A stretch of DNA of 64,000 bases, taken from positions 1,116,001 through 1,180,000 of the forward strand of contig CBDFGJ010000003.1 of NCBI GenBank assembly GCA_965247035.1, given 5' to 3'. The notes below the pieces were generated by a model. The model did no database searches and was not told the DNA's origin. It saw nothing but the letters and a program-made list of their open reading frames with translations. Source of the stretch: Azophilus sp965247035. GTDB taxonomy: Bacteria > Pseudomonadota > Gammaproteobacteria > Pseudomonadales > Azotimanducaceae. Below, in pieces: positions 1 to 7,771 of the stretch; position 1 is the first letter of the stretch, and the number at the start of each line of letters is the position of its first letter. Made by a program: the position numbers and the translations under genes.

Positions 1-2157
1 AAGGTGACGAGTGTCTCGCTGATGGCACCGTACAGGGTGCTGGCGGCGGCCGCTAGTGACGTTGGCTGCCGTCTTGTTGCTGAGTCGAACGACGACGTGC
101 GCGGCGAGCACCTGCATCGGCAAGCCGTTGGCGAGCGGCGGGCGGTGCTGGCGGCAGCGGTCCTGACCATGCCTTTCATCGTGCAGATGGCGAGCATGTT
201 CTTCCTCGGCGAGGATGGCCGAGGCCTGCACATGCCGCCCTGGCTCGAACTGACGTTGGCGATGCCGCTGCAGTTCGTGCTGGGGCTGCGTTTCTATCGC
301 GGCGCCTTCAACTCATTGCGCGGCGGCGGCGCCAACATGGAGGTGCTTGTGGTCTTGGGAACGAGCGCCGCGTTCGCTTACAGCGTTGGCCTGATGTTGA
401 CTCTAGGAGAGGCCGCTAGAGGGCAACTGTACTTTGAAGCGTCAGCGGTGATCATCACCTTGGTCTTGATCGGCAAGCATTTGGAAGCCCGGGCCAAGAA
501 AGGAGCGGCGGCGGCCATTCAGGAGCTCATGGCGCTGCGGCCCGCGGTCGCCCGTGTGCGCTTGCCGGATGGCGAACTTGAGGAGCGCCCCTGTGCGGAG
601 CTTAAGCTCGGGGATCTGTTCGTTTGCCGTCCTGGGGACCAGGTGGCCGCAGATGGCGTCATCGTGCGCGGCGAAGCGGAAATTGATGAATCACTCATCA
701 CCGGCGAGAGCGTTCCTGTGGCTAAAGGGCCGGGGGATCCGGTGACAGCAGGCTCAATTAACGTCGATGGCTTCATCGACATTGAGGCCAAAGCGGTGGA
801 CGAAGACTCCGTCCTCGCCAAAATGATTCGCTTGGTGGAACGAGCCCAGGTCAGCAAGTCTGCCGTGCAACGGCTGGTTGACCGGGTCAGCGCCATATTT
901 GTGCCGACGGTGATCGCCATCGCTGCGGTCACCTTCTGCGGTTGGCTGATCGCTGGCGCGGGCCTGGAAAAAGCCTTCGTCTGCGCTGCCGCCACGTTAG
1001 TGATCGCTTGCCCCTGCGCCCTTGGCTTGGCCACCCCGACCGCGATTGTGGCCGGTTCCGGCGCGGCGGCGCGAGCCGGCATCCTGATTCGGGACATCTC
1101 CGTTCTGGAGCGGGTTTACCGTCTTTCTCATGTGCTTTTTGACAAGACAGGCACCCTCACGGAGGGCAAGCCGGTGGTGGCGGAAATGTCGCTTGCCCTT
1201 GGCGTGGAAGTCGATGAGGCGTTCCGTACGGCGGCCTCGCTACAGCAGGGCAGCGAACACCCCATCGCTTTGGCGTTCCGGGAGGAGGCGAACAAACGTC
1301 AGCTCAAGTTGGCGCAGGTGGAGCATTTCAAAAGCATTGCGTCCCGAGGCATTGAGGGCGACGTAGAGGGTGTTCGCTACCTGCTCGGCAATGAGCGATT
1401 GTTTCAGGATAAGGAGTTGGTGGAGCCGGCCCCTGAAACCCAGTTTGATGACTTTCCCGGGTCGCCAGGAAAACTGAATAGGCAGCAGGGAGCATCTGCA
1501 CAGGGTGGAGCCAAGGTGTGGCTCGGTGTGCGCTCTGGGAACGGCGTCGCCTTGCTGGCCCGCTTTGCGTTGGTGGACAGACTACGGCCAACAGCCAAGG
1601 CGGCGGTGGAGCAGCTGAAGCAGCTTGGCATCAAGCCCTTGCTGGCTTCAGGCGATGCGGCTTCGGTGACAAGGCGCGTTGGGGACGAGCTGGGCATCGA
1701 CCAGGCCTATGGCGATGTGCGGCCGGAGGACAAGGCTGCGCTCATCGCCGAGCTTCAGGCCGGGGGGGCTGAGGTGGGCATGGTGGGTGATGGCGTCAAT
1801 GACGCTCCAGCGCTAGCCGGCGCCACGATTGGCATTGCCATGGGCAGTGGCGTGGATGTGGCGATAGAGACCGCAGCGATTACGCTGATTGCTCCGGACC
1901 CCCGGTTGGTCGCCAGCGCCATTGACGTCAGCCGGCGGACTTTCCGCAAGATCAAGCAAAACCTGTTTTGGGCCTTCGCTTACAACATGGTTGGCCTACC
2001 CTTGGCGGCTTTGGGCCAGCTGAGCCCATCCCTGGCCGGGGCGGCGATGGCGTTTTCCAGCCTGAGCGTGGTGATGAACTCGCTCAGGCTACGTTCGTGG
2101 AAGCCCAATCTGCCCCCGCTTCAGGGCTCTAGCGCCGAGCCTCTAGGGAACCTCTGA
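1..2157 (+). CDS. copA: Copper-translocating P1B-type ATPase, 5' end outside the window
   Basis: Inner-membrane heavy-metal pump that uses ATP to export Cu(I). The frame is already open at base 1, so the N-terminal metal-binding part lies outside. Visible P-type ATPase signatures, counted from base 1: TGES actuator loop near residue 236, CPC ion-binding motif (ACPCALG) near 336, phosphorylation motif DKTGT near 381, SEHP of the nucleotide domain near 419 and GDGVND near 597, followed by the last two membrane helices. CPC plus SEHP points to copper or silver specificity. The last codons (Gly-Asn-Leu-stop) come from an inserted 140 bp repeat element; without it the same frame would continue to about 2439. 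Family assignment is firm; the exact metal is inferred. Confidence 0.93.
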   Translation, partial: KVTSVSLMAPYRVLAAAASDVGCRLVAESNDDVRGEHLHRQAVGERRAVLAAAVLTMPFIVQMASMFFLGEDGRGLHMPPWLELTLAMPLQFVLGLRFYRGAFNSLRGGGANMEVLVVLGTSAAFAYSVGLMLTLGEAARGQLYFEASAVIITLVLIGKHLEARAKKGAAAAIQELMALRPAVARVRLPDGELEERPCAELKLGDLFVCRPGDQVAADGVIVRGEAEIDESLITGESVPVAKGPGDPVTAGSINVDGFIDIEAKAVDEDSVLAKMIRLVERAQVSKSAVQRLVDRVSAIFVPTVIAIAAVTFCGWLIAGAGLEKAFVCAAATLVIACPCALGLATPTAIVAGSGAAARAGILIRDISVLERVYRLSHVLFDKTGTLTEGKPVVAEMSLALGVEVDEAFRTAASLQQGSEHPIALAFREEANKRQLKLAQVEHFKSIASRGIEGDVEGVRYLLGNERLFQDKELVEPAPETQFDDFPGSPGKLNRQQGASAQGGAKVWLGVRSGNGVALLARFALVDRLRPTAKAAVEQLKQLGIKPLLASGDAASVTRRVGDELGIDQAYGDVRPEDKAALIAELQAGGAEVGMVGDGVNDAPALAGATIGIAMGSGVDVAIETAAITLIAPDPRLVASAIDVSRRTFRKIKQNLFWAFAYNMVGLPLAALGQLSPSLAGAAMAFSSLSVVMNSLRLRSWKPNLPPLQGSSAEPLGNL

Positions 2158-2286
2158 GCAACTTCCCAAGACTGGCCATCGCATATCGGATGGAATCATT
2201 TGTTATCCATTTTCAATGGCTTACACGTCATTCAAAAAGGCTGGTCTTGTTGCGCTGCGAAAACCTGCGAATTTTTCAGAGATTTC
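2147..2286 (-). mobile_element. 140 bp MITE-like element, copy 1
   Basis: Non-coding 140 bp unit related, on the opposite strand, to copies at 26961, 30697 and 48544. Imperfect terminal inverted repeats (GGAACCTCTGA at one end, GAAATCTCTGA read from the other) are flanked by a perfect 4 bp direct repeat CTAG at 2143-2146 and 2287-2290. Its outer end supplies the stop codon of the copper ATPase. The YTAR-like target and ends fit mobilisation by an IS5-family transposase, which is inference. Confidence 0.85.
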
Positions 2287-2290
2287 CTAG

Positions 2291-2589
2291 GAGTAAACAG
2301 GCAGGTTCTCCCAAGGCTTGTTCACTGCGGCATCGCTGCGGTCCCCGGAATCCTACGGGCCGAACGCCAGCCGCCGCCGCTCGGCCTTAGTTATGACGGG
2401 GTAGCGCGATTCGAATCGCTTGTAATGGACACATTTTAAATGTGTCGTCAATCGTTTTTTTTAAATGGCCTTTCAGGAACATCTTTGTCGGTGCCTGAAA
2501 CATCTTCTTAAAGAAAATGTATACTTTTGGGGCCGGCCCCTCGCTGAAGCGCGGACCGATAAAAGCCAATAGGCACAAGGAATTGAATC
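2291..2589. other. Intergenic region between copper ATPase and cassette array
   Basis: No convincing gene. Bases up to about 2439 would have continued the copper ATPase frame before the MITE inserted. A nearly perfect palindrome (GACACATTT, one T, AAATGTGTC) lies at 2428-2446 and could be a terminator-like hairpin or operator. A GC-rich palindrome GGGGCCGGCCCC lies near 2529. Confidence 0.5.
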
Positions 2590-2721
2590 ATGGAGCTATC
2601 GGCGGCTTTGCTCGGGAATATCGGCAACGGCGTGATTTTCGTGACACTGTTAGGCGCTATCTGGCGTCTCGGCACTCAAATGAGAGTGTCATTCATGATG
2701 GTATTTATCCTTCCATCATGA
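2590..2721 (+). CDS. Possible small membrane protein, 43 aa, perhaps truncated
   Basis: Short frame with a plausible ribosome site (AAGGAA) about 7 bases upstream. It encodes one hydrophobic helix followed by a Trp-Arg-Leu boundary, resembling the N-terminus of the small membrane/coiled-coil protein at 16259 (helix, then WRL). The coiled-coil tail seen there is missing. It contains the 11-mer CTGTTAGGCGC that recurs exactly at the start of the first integron cassette. It may be a truncated relic or chance. Confidence 0.3.
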   Translation: MELSAALLGNIGNGVIFVTLLGAIWRLGTQMRVSFMMVFILPS

Positions 2722-2889
2722 ACAGAAATCAGGCTACGCCAGTATCATTTCGTGTTGGAAACACGACCCCCGTTCAGTATCATTTCGTATTGGAAGAGGC
2801 TGGTGCTGGATTTTGTGCTGGGAGGAGTGTAGTGTACTTATGTAGCATCTTGCTGTATTATATCATAGCACCCCGCCATCTAATAAGCT
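2722..2889. other. AT-rich spacer before first cassette
   Basis: No gene seen. A phrase around AGTATCATTTCGT occurs twice (about 2740 and 2777). An AT-rich stretch near 2850 (TATTATATCATA) could contain a -10 element driving the cassettes, but no clear -35 box is visible. No integron integrase gene is present here. Confidence 0.4.
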
Positions 2890-2910
2890 GTTAGGCGCAA
2901 AGGAGTCGCG

Positions 2911-3249
2911 ATGATTCATTATTTCGAAGAAAAAGCTCAACAAGTTGATGTAGGCGCAATGAAGTCTTTTGGTATAGAAATACATAGTCGATATTCTAAA
3001 GCTTGGGAGTTGGCTGAAATGCTGAACTTTACTACTGAACTTGCTTCAGAAAACCTGCATAGGTATGTCCAGTCAGTCTTTTATGATTCAAAAGCGAATA
3101 TTTGCTTTATGGAATTCAATTCCAATCTTGAACAAGGTTCAGATGAAGCTGAAGCTATTAAAAAGTGTGTTAAAAAAACCTTAATTCAATTTCAATTTTT
3201 TGATGTTATCGGGCACGGTGAGCATTTACAGGCAATGCTCGAAGAATAA
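2911..3249 (+). CDS. Cassette 1 protein, 112 aa, unknown function
   Basis: I do not recognise the family. The gene starts 21 bases after the cassette core with a good ribosome site (AAGGAG, 6 bases before ATG) and ends just before its attC, the usual tight packing of an integron cassette. The protein is acidic, soluble-looking, without signal peptide or membrane segment, and has a predicted mixed alpha/beta character with a Phe-rich segment (QFQFFDV) near the end. Low GC relative to the chromosome indicates transfer. Confidence 0.75.
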   Translation: MIHYFEEKAQQVDVGAMKSFGIEIHSRYSKAWELAEMLNFTTELASENLHRYVQSVFYDSKANICFMEFNSNLEQGSDEAEAIKKCVKKTLIQFQFFDVIGHGEHLQAMLEE

Positions 3250-3250
3250 G

Positions 3251-3351
3251 CGCATAACAAGCAAATTAACAGGGACACGTAAAGCTTGCCCGGTTCCGCT
3301 TCGCTCCACATTTTAGCAAGCATTACTTAGCCCATTATTTGGGCGTTAACT
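3251..3351 (+). other. attC site of cassette 1
   Basis: About 101 bp. The R'' box GCGCATAAC starts the site and the crossover core GTTAACT ends it. The arms between are imperfectly self-complementary (AAGCTTGC on the left with GCAAGC on the right, and the AAATTAACAGGG region with CCCATTATTT) with extra unpaired bases, as expected for a folded single-stranded attC. Confidence 0.8.
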
Positions 3352-3399
3352 CTCAAGATGAGCGCAAGGTGTTCTACAGAGCCGTAAGATGAATCCTAT

Positions 3400-4455
3400 A
3401 TGAAGACGATTGATCTCTTTTCTGGGCCAGGTGGCTTGTCGATTGGCTTACGTCGAGCGGGTTTTGACGTGGAGGCTTGTGTCGAGTACAAGCGCGACGC
3501 AGTCGAGACTTACGCACGCCATCATCCTGAAGCAGTTCACTACAATTCTGACATTCGTAAGATTGATTTCTCGAAGTACAAAGGGTGCGTTGACTTCGTG
3601 GCGGGCGGGCCGCCCTGCCAGCCCTTCTCCATCGGCGGGCTGCGGAAAACGAGTGGCGATTCTAGGGATATGCTCCCCGAGTACCTACGTTGTTTGTCTG
3701 AAATTCAACCCGCCGCATTTCTAATGGAGAATGTTCCGGGACTCGCACAAAAGCGTGCTCGTCCGTACTTCGATTCAGTTTTAGCTCGAATGTCGAAGAT
3801 GGGGTACAGGCTAAATTGGGCTGTCCTCAATTCTGCCGACTACGGAGTCCCCCAAAAACGACGCAGGCTATTCATTTTGGGCAGTCGGACTACCCAACTT
3901 CGATTCCCTGCTCCGAGTCATGGGCCAGGAACGGCTAAAGATCATTTATCTGCGCTAGACGTATTAGGTTCGAAGCCGATTGGCGAAGCGCCGAAGTCTC
4001 CCGTGAAGTACGCAAAATACCCCGACCTACGTCCAAGCCCATACGCGGGGCACATCTATAACGGTGGAGGTCGCCCGCTAGACCCTAATGGCCCGTGCCA
4101 CACAATCTTGGCTTCGTCTGGTGGGTACAAAACGCACTGGATTGATGCCGAAGGAATCGCTCCAAGGTACCAGGCCCATCTGAAAGGTGGCGGGGAGCCT
4201 TGGGAGGGAGCAGTTCCGGGAGCACGGAGACTGAGCGTCGAAGAATGTTCGATCATTCAGGCCTTTCCGCGTGACCTCGAGTTTGCTGGTTCGCGATCCT
4301 CGCAATACACCCAAGTTGGTGATGCGGTACCCCCAGATTTCGCATTCGTATTAGCGAGGTCAGTATCCTTTCAGCTCAATGGTGGAGCAAAGGCGAACTC
4401 GGTGCCAGTTCTAGAGCCTGAGGTTGAAATGATTCAGTGTGATCTGGCGCTGTGA
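3400..4455 (+). CDS. DNA (cytosine-5-)-methyltransferase of a type II restriction-modification system
   Basis: Transfers a methyl group from S-adenosylmethionine to cytosine C5 in the recognition site, protecting host DNA. 351 aa with ordered C5-methyltransferase motifs: motif I DLFSGPGGLS (residues 5-14), motif IV with the catalytic Cys in GGPPCQPFS (about 69-77), motif VI MENVPG (about 109), motif VIII QKRRRLF (about 151) and motif X VGDAVPP (about 307). The target-recognition region lies between VIII and the C-terminal motifs. The stop codon overlaps the GTG start of the downstream gene by 4 bases, coupling modification to restriction. No strong ribosome site precedes the ATG. Specificity cannot be read from sequence. 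Confidence 0.92.
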   Translation: MKTIDLFSGPGGLSIGLRRAGFDVEACVEYKRDAVETYARHHPEAVHYNSDIRKIDFSKYKGCVDFVAGGPPCQPFSIGGLRKTSGDSRDMLPEYLRCLSEIQPAAFLMENVPGLAQKRARPYFDSVLARMSKMGYRLNWAVLNSADYGVPQKRRRLFILGSRTTQLRFPAPSHGPGTAKDHLSALDVLGSKPIGEAPKSPVKYAKYPDLRPSPYAGHIYNGGGRPLDPNGPCHTILASSGGYKTHWIDAEGIAPRYQAHLKGGGEPWEGAVPGARRLSVEECSIIQAFPRDLEFAGSRSSQYTQVGDAVPPDFAFVLARSVSFQLNGGAKANSVPVLEPEVEMIQCDLAL

Positions 4456-5510
4456 GAAATGTTCATGTTCAAGAAGCAGTAGACCTGCTCATTGACCTTG
4501 TAGATAAGCTTTCCGAGGGCGAAGCCCTGGGGCGCCCAACGCCGCGAGCTTTGAAGCAAATATTCGATGACCACATTGAAGATCACGGCGGTAGTGTCAG
4601 GCTCGCCTGCGCATTCTTGGCCGCATATTCCTTGACCGACAAAGACTGGGATTTCAATTCAGTCCCAACCGGAACGCGAGGAAAGCATGGGGACAAGAGG
4701 CTTGCGAGTGAGCTCACGTTTCGCCATGTAACGCTGCACAACAGCATCACCGCCTTTGGAGAGAATCTCGGTTGGAAAGGAAACGTGCGGAATTTCCAGC
4801 TATCGTCAGATTCTAGATTCTCAGACTTCCTAAATAAAATCAAAGCACTGGATGCAGAAGAACGCCGGAGCTTAGTGCACCACATCGCATGGAGCTTTCA
4901 CGAGTCTCGCATCAGCCCGAAAGCGTTGCCGAAACTGCCCAGCAGTTACCTGTCGTATGCCCGAAGTCTTGCATTGTGCGAGACGTTGTTGCGTATTCCG
5001 TCTGAGGGTCATGCCCAGCAGTTTCTGGTTGCAGCATTTTTGGAAATACATCGCCGTAGATTGGGGAACCGAATTGTCACCCACCATCCGCATGCATCGG
5101 ACAAGTTTGACGGTACAACTGGCGACATTGAGGAGTTTCGAGATTGTAAGCTCGTCGCTGCATATGAGGTTACTGTACGTGACGATTGGAAGAACCGCTT
5201 AACCGATTTCGGTTCAAAGGTAGCTGAGGCAAAACTACCGAAGTACATAATTTTCGCCTCCAACATTCGTAGTGACCCGGAACTCTACCCTGCATCAAAT
5301 CTCGTAAATTTCGTTGAACGTTTACACTTCGATCTTGCCATCGTTGATCTGACTGATTTCTTTTCAGTTTTTTGCGCCGAACTACAACGCGAGGAGATCG
5401 AACAGGGCATTAATCGTGCCTACGAGCTTCTTTCCGACCCGCGACTGTGCGGCAGAGCAGATCTAATATCCAAATTTCGTGATGCAACCGACCGGTGGCT
5501 TGAAAGCTAA
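4452..5510 (+). CDS. Probable type II restriction endonuclease partner of the methyltransferase
   Basis: 352 aa, starting at GTG in a GTGA overlap with the methyltransferase stop. Position and coupling argue strongly for the cognate nuclease. The N-terminal half is helical. The C-terminal half has an acidic/lysine pattern compatible with a PD-(D/E)XK-type core (for example the region DIEEFRDCKLVAAYEV, about residues 225-240, then a Lys-rich stretch), but I cannot assign catalytic residues with certainty. Overall appearance recalls SacI-family enzymes; this is a weak resemblance. The TAA stop lies inside the R'' box of the cassette attC, so both genes travel as one cassette. Confidence 0.75.
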   Translation: MRNVHVQEAVDLLIDLVDKLSEGEALGRPTPRALKQIFDDHIEDHGGSVRLACAFLAAYSLTDKDWDFNSVPTGTRGKHGDKRLASELTFRHVTLHNSITAFGENLGWKGNVRNFQLSSDSRFSDFLNKIKALDAEERRSLVHHIAWSFHESRISPKALPKLPSSYLSYARSLALCETLLRIPSEGHAQQFLVAAFLEIHRRRLGNRIVTHHPHASDKFDGTTGDIEEFRDCKLVAAYEVTVRDDWKNRLTDFGSKVAEAKLPKYIIFASNIRSDPELYPASNLVNFVERLHFDLAIVDLTDFFSVFCAELQREEIEQGINRAYELLSDPRLCGRADLISKFRDATDRWLES

Positions 5511-5603
5511 CAAATCGTTGCAGCGGACATTTGACCCATCGCCCATTTTTGCTGCCGCAAAAATAGTCTCCGCCTCAAATGCCGCTGAACTCAGGCGTTA
5601 GAT
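5505..5603 (+). other. attC site of cassette 2 (restriction-modification cassette)
   Basis: 99 bp from R'' AGCTAAC to core GTTAGAT. The left arm CAGCGGACATTTGA pairs with the right arm TCAAATGCCGCTG except for one extra A, the extrahelical base typical of attC. This is the clearest attC in the array. Confidence 0.9.
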
Positions 5604-5616
5604 AAAAGGAGCAATT

Positions 5617-5922
5617 ATGAAAAATATTATTCTTACCACCATTCTATTAGCTTTACCTGCCATTGCCTTTGCAGATAAGGGAGTGGTTGTAAAAGGGGAT
5701 GTTTGTGGTAGTGGTAATTCAATAATAGAAACAACAGATGGATGGTATATCGTTGCCGAACATTATTCTGGTGTTTACCTGTACGAAGGCGAAGTGGTTT
5801 ACGGAAAAATGAAAACCTATGGCTTTCAAGTCATAACGAGAGAAGATGGGCAAGAGGGAAGATTTTATATTGAGGATTATGAGAGCAATATCGGTGATGC
5901 TTTCGAAGAATTATGCGATTAA
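5617..5922 (+). CDS. Small exported protein, 101 aa, unknown function
   Basis: First gene of cassette 3, 14 bases after the core, with ribosome site AAGGAG 6 bases before ATG. Residues 1-19 form a classical signal peptide (Lys-Asn start, hydrophobic core, Ala-Phe-Ala cleavage region), so the mature protein of about 82 aa is probably periplasmic. It contains two cysteines (one near residue 31, one at residue 100), which could form a disulfide, and many Tyr and Gly residues suggesting a small beta-rich fold. Not recognised. It is followed 26 bases later by a GIY-YIG gene in the same cassette. Confidence 0.75.
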   Translation: MKNIILTTILLALPAIAFADKGVVVKGDVCGSGNSIIETTDGWYIVAEHYSGVYLYEGEVVYGKMKTYGFQVITREDGQEGRFYIEDYESNIGDAFEELCD

Positions 5923-5948
5923 TATCACTTAATTAAGGAGTGGATAAA

Positions 5949-6221
5949 TTGGTAAAAAAAACTAAATACAACAAAACATCAATAGAACAAATTCCAAATG
6001 ATAAGCCTGTTCTATATAGGATTGAAACTGAAAGTGGAAATCTCAATTACGCTGGTATCGCCAAAAGAGGCAGGGTTCAAGATCGGATAAAAGAGCATTT
6101 GGGTGAAATACCTGGAGCATCAGTTTCTATTGAGCAGTTCAGCAGTATTGGTGATGCTCGTGAAAAGGAGAAAAATGTGATAAAGCGAAACAAACCAAAA
6201 TACAATACGCAAGATGAATAG
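5949..6221 (+). CDS. GIY-YIG-like domain protein, 90 aa
   Basis: Second gene of cassette 3. The ribosome site AAGGAG at 5935-5940 favours the TTG at 5949 over the GTG at 5940, which overlaps it. The protein has the layout of a minimal GIY-YIG fold: VLYRI strand, NYAGIA in place of the YIG strand, RIKEHL helix with the conserved Arg, a Glu in the REKEKNVIKR helix, and a terminal KPKYN. Such domains cut DNA or RNA using a metal bound by the Glu. The motifs are degenerate, so nuclease activity is uncertain. The protein is very basic. Confidence 0.7.
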   Translation: MVKKTKYNKTSIEQIPNDKPVLYRIETESGNLNYAGIAKRGRVQDRIKEHLGEIPGASVSIEQFSSIGDAREKEKNVIKRNKPKYNTQDE

Positions 6222-6227
6222 TGAGGC

Positions 6228-6315
6228 ACCTAACAAGGCAAATGCACTCGGACGGTAAAAAGCGCCGCTCCTTCCTCGCTCTGCTTTTTGCCGCCGGTGA
6301 TTTGCGCCGTTACGC
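6228..6315 (+). other. attC site of cassette 3
   Basis: 88 bp from R'' ACCTAAC (exact RYYYAAC consensus) to core GTTACGC. The arms pair well: CACTCGGACGGTAAAAAGC on the left with GCTTTTTGCCGCCGGTG on the right, leaving unpaired T and A bases in the left arm as expected for attC. Confidence 0.88.
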
Positions 6316-6336
6316 GTTTGAGAATACTAGAAACCT

Positions 6337-6792
6337 ATGAAAGATGAGCGTCTGCGCAGCCCAGTAAAGATCGACTATATTCAAGCACTTGGCCGTGCCG
6401 CATACACATTTGCTACTTTAGAGTGGCAAGTTGTTTGGTGTGCTGAAAAAATTAGACTAGGTTCAATTACTAAAGTTGTCGGCCAAGAGATGACAGCGGG
6501 GAAGATAGCAAAGATATTTATTGATCTAACAAGGAATATGCCGGAATCAACTGAGCGTGAAGAGCTAATGTCACTAGCCAGTCGGTTTATGGGTCTGGTC
6601 ACTGTAAGAAATAACATACTGCATGGAAAGCCATGCACTGGCCCGAATGGAGAGTCTCGTCTTAGTGGGGACGGAGTCATAGAAATCCCCGAGCTTGAGT
6701 GTGCAGCTGATGATTTCGTAGAGTGTAGCGGTCAACTAAATAGATTGTTCTACGGTTTTCTACAAACTTATGAGCAACAAACCAGCACGTAA
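6337..6792 (+). CDS. HEPN-like protein, 151 aa
   Basis: Single gene of cassette 4; its TAA stop lies inside the next attC R'' box. Mostly alpha-helical and soluble. Residues about 89-98 read TVRNNILHGK, an R-N-x3-H signature (R, four residues, H) found in HEPN domains. Many of those are RNases in toxin or defence systems, while others are structural. No partner antitoxin is visible in the cassette. The resemblance rests on this motif and the helical pattern only, so function stays open. No clear ribosome site precedes the ATG. Confidence 0.65.
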   Translation: MKDERLRSPVKIDYIQALGRAAYTFATLEWQVVWCAEKIRLGSITKVVGQEMTAGKIAKIFIDLTRNMPESTEREELMSLASRFMGLVTVRNNILHGKPCTGPNGESRLSGDGVIEIPELECAADDFVECSGQLNRLFYGFLQTYEQQTST

Positions 6793-6888
6793 CAAGAAGC
6801 TGTAATCTGACTCCGCAAACTATCACTTTTTATGCAAAAATCTGCACAAAACCGCCAGCTTGCTACGCAGTTGAGCTTGGCGTTAGAA
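6787..6888 (+). other. attC site of cassette 4
   Basis: About 102 bp from R'' ACGTAAC to core GTTAGAA. The terminal boxes are clear; the internal arm pairing (GAAGCT with AGCTTG) is weaker than in sites 2 and 3. Confidence 0.75.
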
Positions 6889-6913
6889 GCTAAAAGAAAC
6901 AACGGAGAAAATA

Positions 6914-7766
6914 ATGGGAGATTGTAAATTTTGTGGTAAGCCTGCTGGGTTCTTACGTAGTTCACATAGAGAATGTAAAGCGAAGGATGAGACAGAAAAA
7001 CGAGAACGTGAAATTACAAAACAAAATATTATCACACAAATAGAAAATGCTGGGGTCGCAGAAGTTGATTTGCCAGCATTGGAGAAAAAAATAAATGCGA
7101 TTGCAGAATCAAATAAAATTGACAATGCAACCATAAATAATCTTATCGTGTCTGGCTGGGAAAAATCTGTAGAAAGAGCATTTGACGATGGTATCTTAAC
7201 TGAAGAAGAGCAATCCAATTTAGCCAACTTAGTGGAATATTTTTCTCTCTCTCAAGCCCAACTGGATAAAAATGGAGCATTTACAAAAATCGTAAAAGGT
7301 GCGGTGTTACGAGACGTAATGGATGGCATTATCCCTGAAAGGGTAATAATTGATGGGAGCCTCCCTTTTAATCTTCAAAAAAACAGAAAAGGTTATTTGG
7401 CTTTTCCAAGATGTTGAATATTACGAGCAAAAGAAAAGAACACAATATGTTGGAGGTTCACAGGGTGTCAGCATACGCATTGCCAAAGGTCTTTACTATC
7501 GTACTGGTGCATTTAAAGGCGAACGTGTTGAAACACATGAAACAATCCATGCCGATACAGGATTGCTAGGGGTGACAAACAAGCATATTTATTTTTCTGG
7601 TGGTGCTAAAAGCTTTCGTATCAGGCATGACAGAATAGTTTCATTTGAGCCATTCTCAGATGGTATTGGCCTGCAAAGAGATGCAGCAACAGCAAAACCG
7701 CAATCATTTGCAACTGGTGATGGTTGGTTTACGTACAACCTAATAACCAATGTCGCACAGTTGTAA
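6914..7766 (+). pseudogene. Cassette 5 gene, zinc-ribbon start and PH-like end, split by a frameshift
   Basis: The first frame (6914-7417) begins with a CxxC...H...C zinc-ribbon-like motif (CKFCGKP, then HREC), followed by a Lys/Glu-rich helical region. The second frame (within 7350-7766) continues with the segment from VIWLFQDVEYYEQ to the end, a globular domain with the phrases GLLGVTNKHIYFSG and RIRHDRIVSFEPFSDG that looks like a bacterial PH/GRAM-type domain. The frames join at a run of seven A near 7376-7382: removing one A fuses them cleanly. This is a one-base insertion, a sequencing error, or a site of polymerase slippage. Good ribosome site GGAG. The two halves together look like one protein of about 283 aa; function unknown. 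Confidence 0.65.
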
Positions 7767-7771
7767 CAATG

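Noticed and set aside
7370..7390. Programmed -1 frameshift at A AAA AAC
   Set aside because: The heptamer is present in frame, but the downstream coding frame is reached by +1 (or loss of one A), not by -1.
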